64,000 nucleotides of DNA from Lentzea kentuckyensis (GTDB taxonomy: Bacteria; Actinomycetota; Actinomycetes; Mycobacteriales; Pseudonocardiaceae). Below are positions 1-8,379 of the stretch, in pieces (the first letter of the stretch is position 1; each line of letters opens with the position of its first letter). The notes under the pieces were generated by a model. The model had not been told where the DNA came from, did no database searches, and saw only the letters and a program-made list of their open reading frames with translations. Location of the stretch: the NCBI RefSeq assembly GCF_002150765.1, contig NZ_MUYM01000006.1:15430-79429 (forward strand). The letters are read 5' to 3'. A program made the translations under genes and the position numbers.

Positions 1-20
1 ACCCGACAAAGCACTACCAG

Positions 21-134
21 GGCCCTGTCCTGCAAGTCGCGTCCGGCGACAGTGGCAGCCGAGGGACCCGGAGAGACACCGCCTCCGGGTCCCTCGCCCG
101 CGCCTCTCACCGAACGAACTTGCAGGACAGGGCC
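21..134. repeat. Palindromic element 1 (MITE-like, 114 bp)
   Basis: Perfect 17-bp terminal inverted repeats lie at 21-37 and 118-134 (GGCCCTGTCCTGCAAGT and its complement). A second perfect 14-bp inverted repeat (60-73/83-96) sits inside. Both arms continue with partial similarity, so the whole unit can fold back. Its right end touches the stop codon of the adenylosuccinate lyase gene. The ends resemble those of the longer palindrome at 20306-20469 (GGSCCTGT, then AAGTCSCGTCCG). There is no transposase and no clear target duplication. Confidence 0.7.
60..96 (-). terminator. Strong hairpin after the 11-gene operon
   Basis: A 14-bp perfect stem (60-73 with 83-96) closes a 9-nt loop, about 40 bp past the last stop codon of the leftward operon. 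There is no T-run, which is common for actinomycete terminators. It is the core of palindromic element 1. Confidence 0.55.
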
Positions 135-1498
135 TACTCCCGCAGGTGGCCGACCAGCAGGTCGGCCAGGCCGACGTAGGTGGACGGTGTCAGCGCCAGC
201 AGGGCCTTCTCGTCCTCCGGCGGCAGGCCGAGGCTCGTGACGAACGCGTGGAGCCCCGCGCGGTCGACACCGCCCGCGCAGAACTCCTTGACCTGCTGGT
301 AGCCGTCGGCGATCCCGTGCTTGCGCATCACCGTCTGCACGGCCTCGGTGAGCAGTTCCCAGGCGCCGGCCAGCTCGCGCCGTGGCCCGTGCTCGTCGGG
401 CACCAGGCGGCGCGCACCGGTCGTGGCCGCGCGGACGGCGATCAGCGAGTGGCCCAGTGCTGTGCCGAAGGTGCGGAGCTTCGCCGAGTCGGACAGGTCG
501 CGCTGCAGCCGGGAGACCGGCAGCTCCCTGGTGAGGGTCTCCAGCATCCCTGAGCTGACCGCCACGTTGGCCTCGGCGTTCTCGAAGGCGGCCGGGTTCA
601 CCTTGTGCGGCATGGTCGACGACCCGATCTCTCCCGCCACCGGCCGCAACCGGAGCCCGCCCAGGCAGAGGTAGAGCCACACGTCACCGGTGAAGTCGCG
701 CAGCACCGCGTTGAACCGCAGCAACGCGTGCATCAGTTCCACGAGCCAGTCGTGGGACTCGATCTGCGTCGTCAGCGGGTTCCACACCAAGCCGAGCCGG
801 GCGACGAACCTCGCGGCGATCGACGGCCACGGAGCCGCCGGGTACGCGGCGACGTGGGCGTTGAACGCGCCGACGGCCCCGCCGAACTTGCCGAGGTGCT
901 CGACGTCGCGCAGAGACCGGAGCTGACGCCTCCAGCGGTGGGCGAACACCGCGAGCTCCTTGCCGAGCGTGGTCGGAGTGGCGAGCTGGCCGTGGGTGCG
1001 GCCGGCCATCGGCAGCGCGCGGTGCTCTTCCGCGAGCGCCGCGACGTGCCGGGTGAGCTCCTCGGCCGCGGGCAGCCACACCAGCTCCACCGCGTCCCGG
1101 ATCATTCGCGCGTACGCCAGGTTGCTGATGTCCTCGGACGTGCAGCCGAAGTGCACCCACTCCACCAGGTCCGCCAAGGAGGTGCCTTCGAGCCGTTCCC
1201 TCAGGTACATCTCGACGGCCTTGACGTCGTGGCGCGTGGTGCGCTCGATCTCCTTGACGCGGTGACCGCCGGCCGCGTCGAACTCGGAGGGGATCGCACG
1301 CAGCCACGCCGTCTCGGCGGCGGTCAGCGCGCGCATCTCGGGCAGAGAGTCCTCTTCGGACATCGCGACCAGCCACTCGACCTCGACCAGAAGCCGGTTG
1401 CGCTGCAACGCCCACTCGGACAGATGGTCGCGCAGTGCCGAGGTGTGGTCGAGGTAGCGGCCGTCGACGGGGGACAGCGCGAAGAGCGGATCGGTCAT
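134..1498 (-). CDS. Adenylosuccinate lyase family protein (E. coli PurB type)
   Basis: 454 aa; the ATG overlaps the stop of the upstream dehydrogenase gene (ATGA). The N-terminus has the SPVDGRY motif of E. coli-type PurB. A TRHDVKAVE segment lies near residue 88, CTSEDISNLAYA near 119, a catalytic-type His at 169 in GRTHGQ, and the superfamily signature GSSTMPHKVNP at about 292-302 with the catalytic Ser. All expected active-site motifs are present, so beta-elimination of fumarate is likely. It is the last gene of an 11-gene operon that also holds a PurH-like transformylase, so a role in releasing a carboxamide or amine from an aspartate adduct in a secondary pathway is more likely than housekeeping purine synthesis. 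That role is inference. Confidence 0.9.
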   Translation of the reverse strand: MTDPLFALSPVDGRYLDHTSALRDHLSEWALQRNRLLVEVEWLVAMSEEDSLPEMRALTAAETAWLRAIPSEFDAAGGHRVKEIERTTRHDVKAVEMYLRERLEGTSLADLVEWVHFGCTSEDISNLAYARMIRDAVELVWLPAAEELTRHVAALAEEHRALPMAGRTHGQLATPTTLGKELAVFAHRWRRQLRSLRDVEHLGKFGGAVGAFNAHVAAYPAAPWPSIAARFVARLGLVWNPLTTQIESHDWLVELMHALLRFNAVLRDFTGDVWLYLCLGGLRLRPVAGEIGSSTMPHKVNPAAFENAEANVAVSSGMLETLTRELPVSRLQRDLSDSAKLRTFGTALGHSLIAVRAATTGARRLVPDEHGPRRELAGAWELLTEAVQTVMRKHGIADGYQQVKEFCAGGVDRAGLHAFVTSLGLPPEDEKALLALTPSTYVGLADLLVGHLRE

Positions 1499-2769
1499 CA
1501 GCCGGCCACCGGATCGAGCACCGTGCGCGCGTCGAGCAGCAACGGAGTGTGGCGAGTGATGTCGTCGTCGGTGTAGCCGGAATGCGCGGTGTGCAGCAGC
1601 GTCAGGTCGTGGCTCGCCAGCTCCCGCGCGGTGAGCTCGGCGATCCGGCGCGGGCCGGGCGGCCCCTGCCCGTCGGCCACGAGCGGGTCGTGCCAGCTCA
1701 CCTCGGCGCCGAGCTCCGCGAGCCGTTCGGCGATGGGGAACGCGGGCGACTCGCGCACGTCCGCCACATCGGGTTTGTAGCTCACCCCGAGGATCAGGAT
1801 CCGCGAGCCGCGCACCGGTTTGCCCACCGCGTTCAGCACGTCCATCACCCTGGCGACGATGTGCCGCGGCATGTCGCGGTTGATCTGCTGGGCCAGTTCG
1901 ACGAGCCGCAACGTCCTGCCCGCGTTGCGCGCGTGCCAGGTGAGGTACACGGGGTCGACCGGGATGCAGTGCCCGCCGACGCCCGGTCCCGGGTAGAACG
2001 GCATGAAGCCGAACGGCTTGGTCGCCGCGGCGTCGATGGACTCCTGCAGGTCGACGCCGGTCTCCCGGCACAGCACCGCGAGCTCGTTCACCAGAGCGAG
2101 GTTGACGTGCCGGAAGGTGTTCTCGAGGATCTTGGCCATCTCCGCCTCCGACGGCCCGGAGACCACGTGCACGGTGTCGACGAACGTGCGGTAGAACGCC
2201 GCCGCCCGCTCACTGCCCGCGCGGGTCGTGCCGCCGACCAGCTTCGGGATGCGGGTCAGCGGGAACTGCTTGTTGCCGGGGTCGATGCGCTCCGGCGAGA
2301 ACACCAGGTGGAATTCCTCGCCCGGTTCGAGACCGCTGCGCTCGCGCAGTCTCGGGGCCAGCACGTCCCTGGTGGTGCCCGGCCAGGTGGTCGACTCCAG
2401 GATCACCAGGTCACCCGGCGACAGGCAGGTCGCGACCACGTCGGCGGCCGCCAGCACCATCGAGAGGTCGGGACCGCCGTCGAGCAGTGGGGTCGGGACG
2501 CAGATGACGTACACGTCCCACCCGGCCAGGTCGGCGGGGTCGGAGGTGATCGCCAGCGTGCCGGCGGCGAGGTGTGCCCGGATCTCCTCGTCGTCCACGT
2601 CGACCAGGCCGGACCGTCCCTCGCGGAGCTCGGTGATGCGTTCCGGCCTGATGTCGTAGCCCAGCACGTGGTGCCCGGCGCCGACGGCGGCGAGAGCCAG
2701 CGGCAGCCCGACGTATCCGAGGCCGAGCACCACCAGCTTGTGGCCGGTTGCGGCGTCTTCCGTGTTCAC
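1498..2769 (-). CDS. UDP-glucose/UDP-GlcNAc/ManNAc-type 6-dehydrogenase
   Basis: 423 aa, NAD-dependent nucleotide-sugar 6-dehydrogenase of the UDP-GlcDH/GDP-ManDH family. The Rossmann motif GLGYVGLP is at 16-23, the central helix carries SEAEMAKILENTFR near 207-220, and the catalytic Cys268 sits in GPGVGGHCIPVDP. The C-terminal UDP-binding domain has the GVSYKPDVADVRESP segment. The sequence resembles WbpA/TviB-like N-acetylhexosamine dehydrogenases more than plain Ugd, but the substrate cannot be fixed by eye. In this operon it could make a UDP-uronic acid for the Gfo/Idh and DegT enzymes. A 37-bp gap separates it from the transformylase gene. Confidence 0.9.
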   Translation of the reverse strand: MNTEDAATGHKLVVLGLGYVGLPLALAAVGAGHHVLGYDIRPERITELREGRSGLVDVDDEEIRAHLAAGTLAITSDPADLAGWDVYVICVPTPLLDGGPDLSMVLAAADVVATCLSPGDLVILESTTWPGTTRDVLAPRLRERSGLEPGEEFHLVFSPERIDPGNKQFPLTRIPKLVGGTTRAGSERAAAFYRTFVDTVHVVSGPSEAEMAKILENTFRHVNLALVNELAVLCRETGVDLQESIDAAATKPFGFMPFYPGPGVGGHCIPVDPVYLTWHARNAGRTLRLVELAQQINRDMPRHIVARVMDVLNAVGKPVRGSRILILGVSYKPDVADVRESPAFPIAERLAELGAEVSWHDPLVADGQGPPGPRRIAELTARELASHDLTLLHTAHSGYTDDDITRHTPLLLDARTVLDPVAG

Positions 2770-2806
2770 TGCGGTCCCCCAGTAGGTCGTCGGTCCGGAC
2801 AGGTCG

Positions 2807-3982
2807 TCAGTGCTGGAACAGACGACGGCCGAACGTCACCACGGTCATGCCGTGTTCGGCCGCGGCTGCGGCCGTCTCGTCGTCGCGCCGCGACCCGCCC
2901 GGATGCGCCACGAACCGGACGCCGTGCCGTGCCGCCGCGTCCAGCGAGTCGCGGAACGGGAAAGGGCCGTCGCTGCTCATCGCGAGCCCCGCCCGCCGGC
3001 CGAGCCACGAGGTGCGTTCGTCGTCGTTCAACGGCCGCAGCCACCGGGTGCTCTCCTTGATGAGCCGGTGCCTGGCGACGGCGTGCAGGTCCTCCCAGCA
3101 GACGAACTCGCTGGCCGCCGTGTCACGGGCGTGCCTGCTCATCCGATCGGGAAAGCGGACGCCCAGCACCGTCGGGTGCTGGCGCAGCAGCCATCTGTCC
3201 GCGCGCTCGCACGCCAGCCGGGTCGCCTGGATCCGGGACGGCTGCCCGGTGCCGATGCCGACGGTCTGGCCGCGGTGCGCCAGGCACACCGCGTTGGACT
3301 GCGCGTACCGCGCGGCGAGCGACGCCACGAGCAGGTCGTCGACCGCGTCCGCCGGCAGCCCGGCCACCCCGGCGAGCGACTGCCTGGTGACGAGCGCGGA
3401 GTTGCGTTCCTGCCGCAGCGAGACGCCGAAGATCTCGCGGACCTCGGTGCTGGGAGGCTCGTGGTCCTGGTCGAACGCCAGCACCAGCAGGTCACCGCCC
3501 CGCTTGCGTTTGAGCTCACGCAGGGCCGCAGGGTGGAATGACGGCGCGAGCACCCCGTTGGTGGCCTCACCGCGCACCGCGTGTGCGAACGACTCGTCCG
3601 CAGGGTCGCTGAGCGCGATGAAGTCGCCGTACGCGGCCACCCGGTCCGTGCCCCGCGCCCGCACGTATGCCAGCGCGATCGGGGAGAGCTCGGCCGGCGC
3701 CTGGTAGGCGGTCACCTCGTCGTCGTGGAGAGGCACGTCGATGCCCACGCCGTTCGGGCTGGTGTGCTTGAACGACGCCGCGACCGGGCGGCCGAGCGCC
3801 GTGCGCCCGTCCCGCACCAGCTGCCAGGCGGTGAGCGCGTCGAGCAGGTTCAGGTAGCTCGGGTGTCCGTTGAGGACGGTGAACGGCAGCCGGCCGCCGG
3901 TCGCCGTCGCCGACGCGCCACGCTGGTGGGGGTTCAGCCCGTAGCGCAGCGCGAGCACCTCGGCCGTCTCGACGCGCGTCAT
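2807..3982 (-). CDS. Standalone AICAR transformylase-like (PurH C-terminal domain) protein
   Basis: 391 aa, matching only the AICAR formyltransferase half of PurH; the IMP cyclohydrolase domain is absent. Motifs seen: RYGLNPHQ near 13-20, the catalytic Lys72-His73 pair in SFKHTSPNG, RYAQSN, and the C-terminal segments SSDGPFPFRDS and HPGGSRRDDE. These are the substrate and folate-binding landmarks of the family, so 10-formyl-THF-dependent formylation of an amine is plausible. The start was chosen at the ATG overlapping the upstream stop (ATGA), because the long frame running further upstream has no family similarity. Together with the PurB-like lyase it suggests purine-style chemistry on a secondary metabolite. 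Confidence 0.88.
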   Translation of the reverse strand: MTRVETAEVLALRYGLNPHQRGASATATGGRLPFTVLNGHPSYLNLLDALTAWQLVRDGRTALGRPVAASFKHTSPNGVGIDVPLHDDEVTAYQAPAELSPIALAYVRARGTDRVAAYGDFIALSDPADESFAHAVRGEATNGVLAPSFHPAALRELKRKRGGDLLVLAFDQDHEPPSTEVREIFGVSLRQERNSALVTRQSLAGVAGLPADAVDDLLVASLAARYAQSNAVCLAHRGQTVGIGTGQPSRIQATRLACERADRWLLRQHPTVLGVRFPDRMSRHARDTAASEFVCWEDLHAVARHRLIKESTRWLRPLNDDERTSWLGRRAGLAMSSDGPFPFRDSLDAAARHGVRFVAHPGGSRRDDETAAAAAEHGMTVVTFGRRLFQH

Positions 3983-5109
3983 CGTGCTGCACCGGTCACC
4001 GCGCTGGGCGCGCCGACCCGGCGGGGCACCAGCAGCCCGAGCTCGGCGCCGACGGAGTACAGCTCGGCGAGCACGGCGCAGGAGACCGGCGCGCCGTCGC
4101 GTTCGCTGCTCTCGCGGTAGCGGCGTTCCGGGACACCGGGATAGCCGACCGGTTCGTCCGGCCGCAGTGGCGTCGATTCCCGCAGCACCCTGAGCATCTC
4201 GTCCGCGGCGCGGGTGAACTCCGCGGGTGGTCGGAACGCCGCGATGTCGATGGCCAGCATGAAGTGGCCGATGTTCGCGTCCACCCGCGACACCCGCCGG
4301 CCGCCGCGGAGGTTGGCGGGGTTGGGGCCGACGGACGCGCCGCTGAGCAGTCCGCACAGCACGTCCGCGAGCATCGCGAGGCCGAGTCCCTTGTAGCCGC
4401 CGGTGCTGGGGTCGCCGCCGAGCAACCGCAGCGCGGCGGCACCGGTGAAGTACGCGGCCGGATCGGTCACCGGCTCGCCCGCGTCGTCCACCAGCCATCC
4501 CGCGGGCACGTCGTGGCCTTCGTCCCGCGCCCGCCTGATCCGGCCGGCCGCGACGACGGCGGCGCTCATGTCCAGGTTGAACGGTGCCTCCTCGCCCGCC
4601 GGGGCGGCCGCGGCCAGCACGTTGGTGCCCAGCAGGCGATCCCGCCCGCCCGGTGGCGGCAGCACGCCCTGCGCGCCGAGGTTCGTGGACGCCAGGCCGA
4701 TCATCCCGTGGTCCGCTGCGAGCCGGGAGTAGTAGCCCATCGCGCCGCAGTGCGAGCTGTTGCGCACGGTGACCGCGCCGATCCCGTGTTCCCGGGCCTT
4801 CTCCATGGCGGTACGCATGGCGAACTCGGCGGTGACGAAGCCGAGAGCGTTGTGTCCGTCCACCACCGCGGTCGCGCCGTGCTCGTGCAGCACCTCGGGT
4901 CGTGCGGCCGGATCGACCGCGTCTTCGCGCAGCATCGTCAGGTAGAGCCGGTCGAGGCTGGCCGCGCCGTGCGTGCGGATGTGATGGCTGTCGGCGTAGA
5001 GCAGGCCGTCGGCACAGATTCGGCTGTGCGCCTCCGGCACCCCCATGGCGCGGAACGCGCCGACGTAGAAGTCCCGCAGCGACCTCAGGTCCAGCAAGGT
5101 CTCGGTCAT
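3979..5109 (-). CDS. LDH2/MDH2 family NAD(P)-dependent dehydrogenase
   Basis: 376 aa, member of the malate/L-lactate dehydrogenase-2 family (YlbC, ComC and ureidoglycolate dehydrogenase relatives). Visible landmarks are the N-terminal HHIRTHG segment, NSSHCGAMGYY with the catalytic His, NPLxxAAP-like sequence in the nucleotide-binding domain and TGGYKGLGLAM near the C-terminus. The family reduces or oxidises 2-hydroxy/2-keto acids. The ATG was chosen because it overlaps the M20 stop (ATGA). The operon context suggests oxidation of a 2-hydroxy acid or the equivalent on the sugar/amino-acid intermediate; the substrate is unknown. Confidence 0.85.
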   Translation of the reverse strand: MTETLLDLRSLRDFYVGAFRAMGVPEAHSRICADGLLYADSHHIRTHGAASLDRLYLTMLREDAVDPAARPEVLHEHGATAVVDGHNALGFVTAEFAMRTAMEKAREHGIGAVTVRNSSHCGAMGYYSRLAADHGMIGLASTNLGAQGVLPPPGGRDRLLGTNVLAAAAPAGEEAPFNLDMSAAVVAAGRIRRARDEGHDVPAGWLVDDAGEPVTDPAAYFTGAAALRLLGGDPSTGGYKGLGLAMLADVLCGLLSGASVGPNPANLRGGRRVSRVDANIGHFMLAIDIAAFRPPAEFTRAADEMLRVLRESTPLRPDEPVGYPGVPERRYRESSERDGAPVSCAVLAELYSVGAELGLLVPRRVGAPSAVTGAAR

Positions 5110-6413
5110 GACATGACACCCCCACGCGAAGTAGTCGTGCGGGCGGAGGTCCGCTCGCACCAGTCGGCGAACCCGGTGACCAGCGTGCTGATCCGGCGCG
5201 CGTACTCGTCCAGCTCGGTGATCGCCACGTGCTCACCGGCGGCGTGCGCGTTGTTCGCGGCCAGGTCGCCGGGACCGGCGATCACGGTGTGGCCACCGGT
5301 GCCGCCGAGCCAGATGGCGTCACAGGTGAACGGCCTCAACGCGCCGGCATCGTCGTCGTGCCGCCGGAATCCCGCGGCGCCGAGCAGCTTCTCCATCGCC
5401 GGGTCGCGATTGTCCAAAGTGGGCAGTCCGCGCTTGTCCCAGGTCACCCGCAGCATCCGCCGGGCGGCGGCGGCCGTGACCGCGGTCGCCGGATGGCCGC
5501 CGAACTCCTCGGTGAACGCCGTGAGGGCCGCGTCGACGGCTCGTGTCACGAGCCCGTCGATGGCGCGGGCGGCGGCCTCGTCGCGGTAGGCGAAGTTGCA
5601 CAGCAGGTCGCCGGTCCCGTACACGCGGTTGTGCGCGTCGCCGACGTGCAGGCCGGCCACACAGGCCTTGCCACCCAGGTCCGTCACGCGCGGGACGACC
5701 TCCCTGGCGAACCACGCGGCGAGAAAGCCCAGCAGCACCGTCGCGTTCTCGCCCCGCTCCGGCTCGTCGTCGGTGCTGCCCGCGCCGTCGGCGGTCAATC
5801 GCACCGTCATCGCGGCGGTGCTCCGGTCGAGGAAACCGCCTCGGGTGGGTTCGGCCACCACGTTGAGCCGGCCGACGAACCCGAGCGAGGCCAGCTCGCG
5901 GGTGCCGTACACGCCCATGGCCCCGCCCTCCTCGCCGCCGACGGCCTGGATCAGGATCCGGACTCCCGGGCGGAGGGGGAGGGCCTGGCGGATCCCTGCG
6001 AGCAGCGCCACCCCCGGTCCCTTGTCGTCCACCGCGCCCCTGCCGTGCAGCAGGCCGTCGCGCACCCCGGCTGGTTGGATGCCGCTCACGGTGTCGAGAT
6101 GGAAGTTGAACATGATCGTGCGCTCCGGCGGGGCGTCGCCGAGTGACAGCACCAGGTTGGGTTGGCAGCGCAGGAACTCCAGTCCCATCCGCCGTGCCGC
6201 GAGCCGGACCGTGGCGGGCGCCCGCGGGTCCGTGACGGACTCCGGCCGTGCGGGTCCGAAGTGGACGGTGGTGAAGCCGAGTGTCGCGGCGGCGTCCGCG
6301 TAGAGCTCCTGCGCGGCGCGCAACTCGCCAGGACACCCGGTCTCCATCGGTGTCGTCGTGTCGAGCGCGAGCAGTGCCAGCGCCAGCTCCTCGTCGGACC
6401 GGGTCCACGTCAC
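5106..6413 (-). CDS. M20 family metallopeptidase/deacylase
   Basis: 435 aa, GTG start overlapping the upstream stop (GTGA). Family M20 (ArgE/DapE/carboxypeptidase-like) metal-site motifs are visible: H105-L-D107 in FNFHLDTVS, GRGAVDDKGP with Asp129, and the catalytic Glu pair in GGEEGG near 160-164. A later HTVIAGPGD segment likely supplies the last His. Such enzymes hydrolyse N-acyl or peptide bonds. In a cluster with amino-sugar enzymes it may remove an acyl group (for example N-acetyl) from an intermediate; this is inference. Confidence 0.85.
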   Translation of the reverse strand: MTWTRSDEELALALLALDTTTPMETGCPGELRAAQELYADAAATLGFTTVHFGPARPESVTDPRAPATVRLAARRMGLEFLRCQPNLVLSLGDAPPERTIMFNFHLDTVSGIQPAGVRDGLLHGRGAVDDKGPGVALLAGIRQALPLRPGVRILIQAVGGEEGGAMGVYGTRELASLGFVGRLNVVAEPTRGGFLDRSTAAMTVRLTADGAGSTDDEPERGENATVLLGFLAAWFAREVVPRVTDLGGKACVAGLHVGDAHNRVYGTGDLLCNFAYRDEAAARAIDGLVTRAVDAALTAFTEEFGGHPATAVTAAAARRMLRVTWDKRGLPTLDNRDPAMEKLLGAAGFRRHDDDAGALRPFTCDAIWLGGTGGHTVIAGPGDLAANNAHAAGEHVAITELDEYARRISTLVTGFADWCERTSARTTTSRGGVMS

Positions 6414-7270
6414 GCTGTCACCTCCGCGAGCAGCCGCTCGAACCGGCGGCCGAAGTCGAGGTACCGTTCGCGCACCTCGTCAGGGGTGGCCCGAGTGCCG
6501 AGATGCGGCACGACCGCGACGTGCGGCTCGGCGCAGAACGCGCCCTCGTATCCCTTGCGCAGCAACATCTCCAGGCAGCGCCGCAGGTTGGCGGCACCGT
6601 CGCCGGGCGTGGTGAAGACGGTGGAGTCCGGTCCCCGCTCGCCCGGCAGCGCGTCCTTGACGTGCACGTGGTCGACGAACGGCAGCACCGCCGCCAGGTA
6701 CTCCTCGCCGTCGTAACCATGGGCGACCGGGTTGCCCACGTCGAACAGGACTCGCAGCGACGGGGAACCGACCGCGTCGAGCAGCGCCAGCGTGCGTTCG
6801 GCCGACGTGCCCGCCCAGCCGCTGCAGTTCTCGTGCAGCAGCACCAGACCGCGCCGCGCGGCGCGGTCGGCGAGCCGGCCCAGTCTGGTGATCACCTCGG
6901 CCCGCCACGCGGGTTCCGGGAGGCCGTCGCCGGGGTAGGACATCACGCGCAGGTAGGGGGTGCCGAGCCGGGCGGCGAGGTCGGCGAGCGCGTCGAGCTC
7001 CGCGAGGTCCCGCTCGAACGGGCCGGTGATCGGCCGCGCCCAGTTGCCGATCCTGGAGTCGAGGCAGGGCACGGAAAGTCCAGCCGCCACGATCCGGTCC
7101 GCCACCTCGCGCCGCCGCTCGGCGTCGAGGTCGCCGAGCGCCTGGCCGTCGACCGTGCGCAGCTCCAGGAGCGGCCAGCCGAGCTCGCGGTGCACGGCGA
7201 TCTGCTCGTCGAGCCCCGCGGCCGCCTCGTCGCCGATGCCGCCTGTCCGCTGGAGCCACGCGGCGGTCAT
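6410..7270 (-). CDS. Sugar phosphate isomerase/epimerase (xylose-isomerase-like TIM barrel)
   Basis: 286 aa, AP-endonuclease-2/xylose isomerase-like TIM barrel. Metal-site residues typical of the family occur in order: HENCSGW, LFDVGNPVAHG, FVDHVHVKDAL and an FCAEPH motif towards the C-terminus. The ATG overlaps the stop of the DegT gene (ATGA). Related proteins interconvert keto/aldo sugars, inosose or hydroxypyruvate-type substrates. It lies between aminotransferase and dehydrogenase genes, consistent with a carbohydrate-derived moiety. Confidence 0.82.
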   Translation of the reverse strand: MTAAWLQRTGGIGDEAAAGLDEQIAVHRELGWPLLELRTVDGQALGDLDAERRREVADRIVAAGLSVPCLDSRIGNWARPITGPFERDLAELDALADLAARLGTPYLRVMSYPGDGLPEPAWRAEVITRLGRLADRAARRGLVLLHENCSGWAGTSAERTLALLDAVGSPSLRVLFDVGNPVAHGYDGEEYLAAVLPFVDHVHVKDALPGERGPDSTVFTTPGDGAANLRRCLEMLLRKGYEGAFCAEPHVAVVPHLGTRATPDEVRERYLDFGRRFERLLAEVTA

Positions 7271-8379
7271 CGGAAGAACTCCCGCACCGAGTCCGCGATG
7301 AACTCCACTTCGGCGTCGCTCAGGTGCGGCCAGATCGGTAGCGCGAGGTTGCGCCGGCCCGCGGCCACGGCGTTGGGGAACGTCCTGCCCCTGCCGAACC
7401 TGGCGAACGCGGGCTGGCTCGGCAACGGAAGCGGGTAGTACACGTGCGTGCCGATTCCCTTGGCCTCCAGGTGGTCGCGCAGCGCGTCCCTGCGGTCGGT
7501 GAGCACGGAGTAGACGTAGTAGCACCTGCCGTTGAGACCGGCCGGTGGCGGCAGCAGGCCGTCGTCGCGCAGTTCGGCGAACCGCTCGGTGTAGTAGGCC
7601 GCGATGTCCGCTCGCCGGGCCAGCCGTTCGTGGAAGCGCTCCAGGCGGTGCAGCAGGAACTCGGCGACGACCTCGTCCATCCGGCTGTTGTAGCCGATCT
7701 CCTCGTGCACGAACCGGCGGCTTTGGCCGTGGTTGCGCAACATCCGGACCAGCCTGCCGAGCTCGTCGTCGTCGGTCAGCACGACGCCGCCCTCGCCGAT
7801 CGTGCCGAGCGCCTTGACCTGGAAGAAGGAGAACGCGCCGAGGTCGCCCCAGGTGCCGGACGGCCTGCCGTCGAGCACCGCGCCCTGGGCCACCGCGGCG
7901 TCCTCGATGAGGCGCAGCCCGTGCCGTCCGGCGATGCCGGCGAAGGCGGGCATGTCCGCCATCACCGAGAACACGTGCGCGGGCATGATCGCCTTGGTGC
8001 GCGCGGTGATCGCTTCTTCGGCGGCGCCGGGGTCGAGCACCAGGGTCCACGGGTCGATGTCGGCGAAGACGGGGGTGGCACCGCGGTTCGCGACCGTGCT
8101 GGCCACCGGCTGGCAGCAGAAGGCGGGCACGATCACCTCGTCGCCAGGGCCCACGCCGAGCGCGTGCACCGCCAGCATGAGCGCGCCGGTGCCGCTGCCG
8201 CACGCGATGACGTGCTTGGCGCCGGTGTCCCTGGCGATCTCCTCTTCGAGCCGGGCGACCGCGGCGCCGAGGATGAACTTCTGCTCGCTCGCGCCTCCCA
8301 CCCGCCGGATCAGGTCGAGGGTCACGGCGCGGTCGGACTCGAAGAGGTCTCCTGGGAAGAACGGCAGTGAGCTCCTCAT
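7267..8379 (-). CDS. DegT/DnrJ/EryC1/StrS family PLP aminotransferase (copy 1)
   Basis: 370 aa. The fold-type I sugar aminotransferase pattern is clear: GSGTGALMLAVHALGVGPGDEVIVP-type N-terminus, DxAVAQGA after the central strand, and the PLP lysine in SFFQVKALGTIGEGG. A downstream NHGQSRRFVHEEIGYNSRM segment matches the GxNxRM motif of the family. The start was placed at the ATG overlapping the upstream copy's stop. It probably aminates a keto-sugar or keto-cyclitol. It is clearly paralogous to the neighbouring copy but not close, so the two may act at different positions or one may form an inactive subunit; both retain the lysine. Confidence 0.9.
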   Translation of the reverse strand: MRSSLPFFPGDLFESDRAVTLDLIRRVGGASEQKFILGAAVARLEEEIARDTGAKHVIACGSGTGALMLAVHALGVGPGDEVIVPAFCCQPVASTVANRGATPVFADIDPWTLVLDPGAAEEAITARTKAIMPAHVFSVMADMPAFAGIAGRHGLRLIEDAAVAQGAVLDGRPSGTWGDLGAFSFFQVKALGTIGEGGVVLTDDDELGRLVRMLRNHGQSRRFVHEEIGYNSRMDEVVAEFLLHRLERFHERLARRADIAAYYTERFAELRDDGLLPPPAGLNGRCYYVYSVLTDRRDALRDHLEAKGIGTHVYYPLPLPSQPAFARFGRGRTFPNAVAAGRRNLALPIWPHLSDAEVEFIADSVREFFR

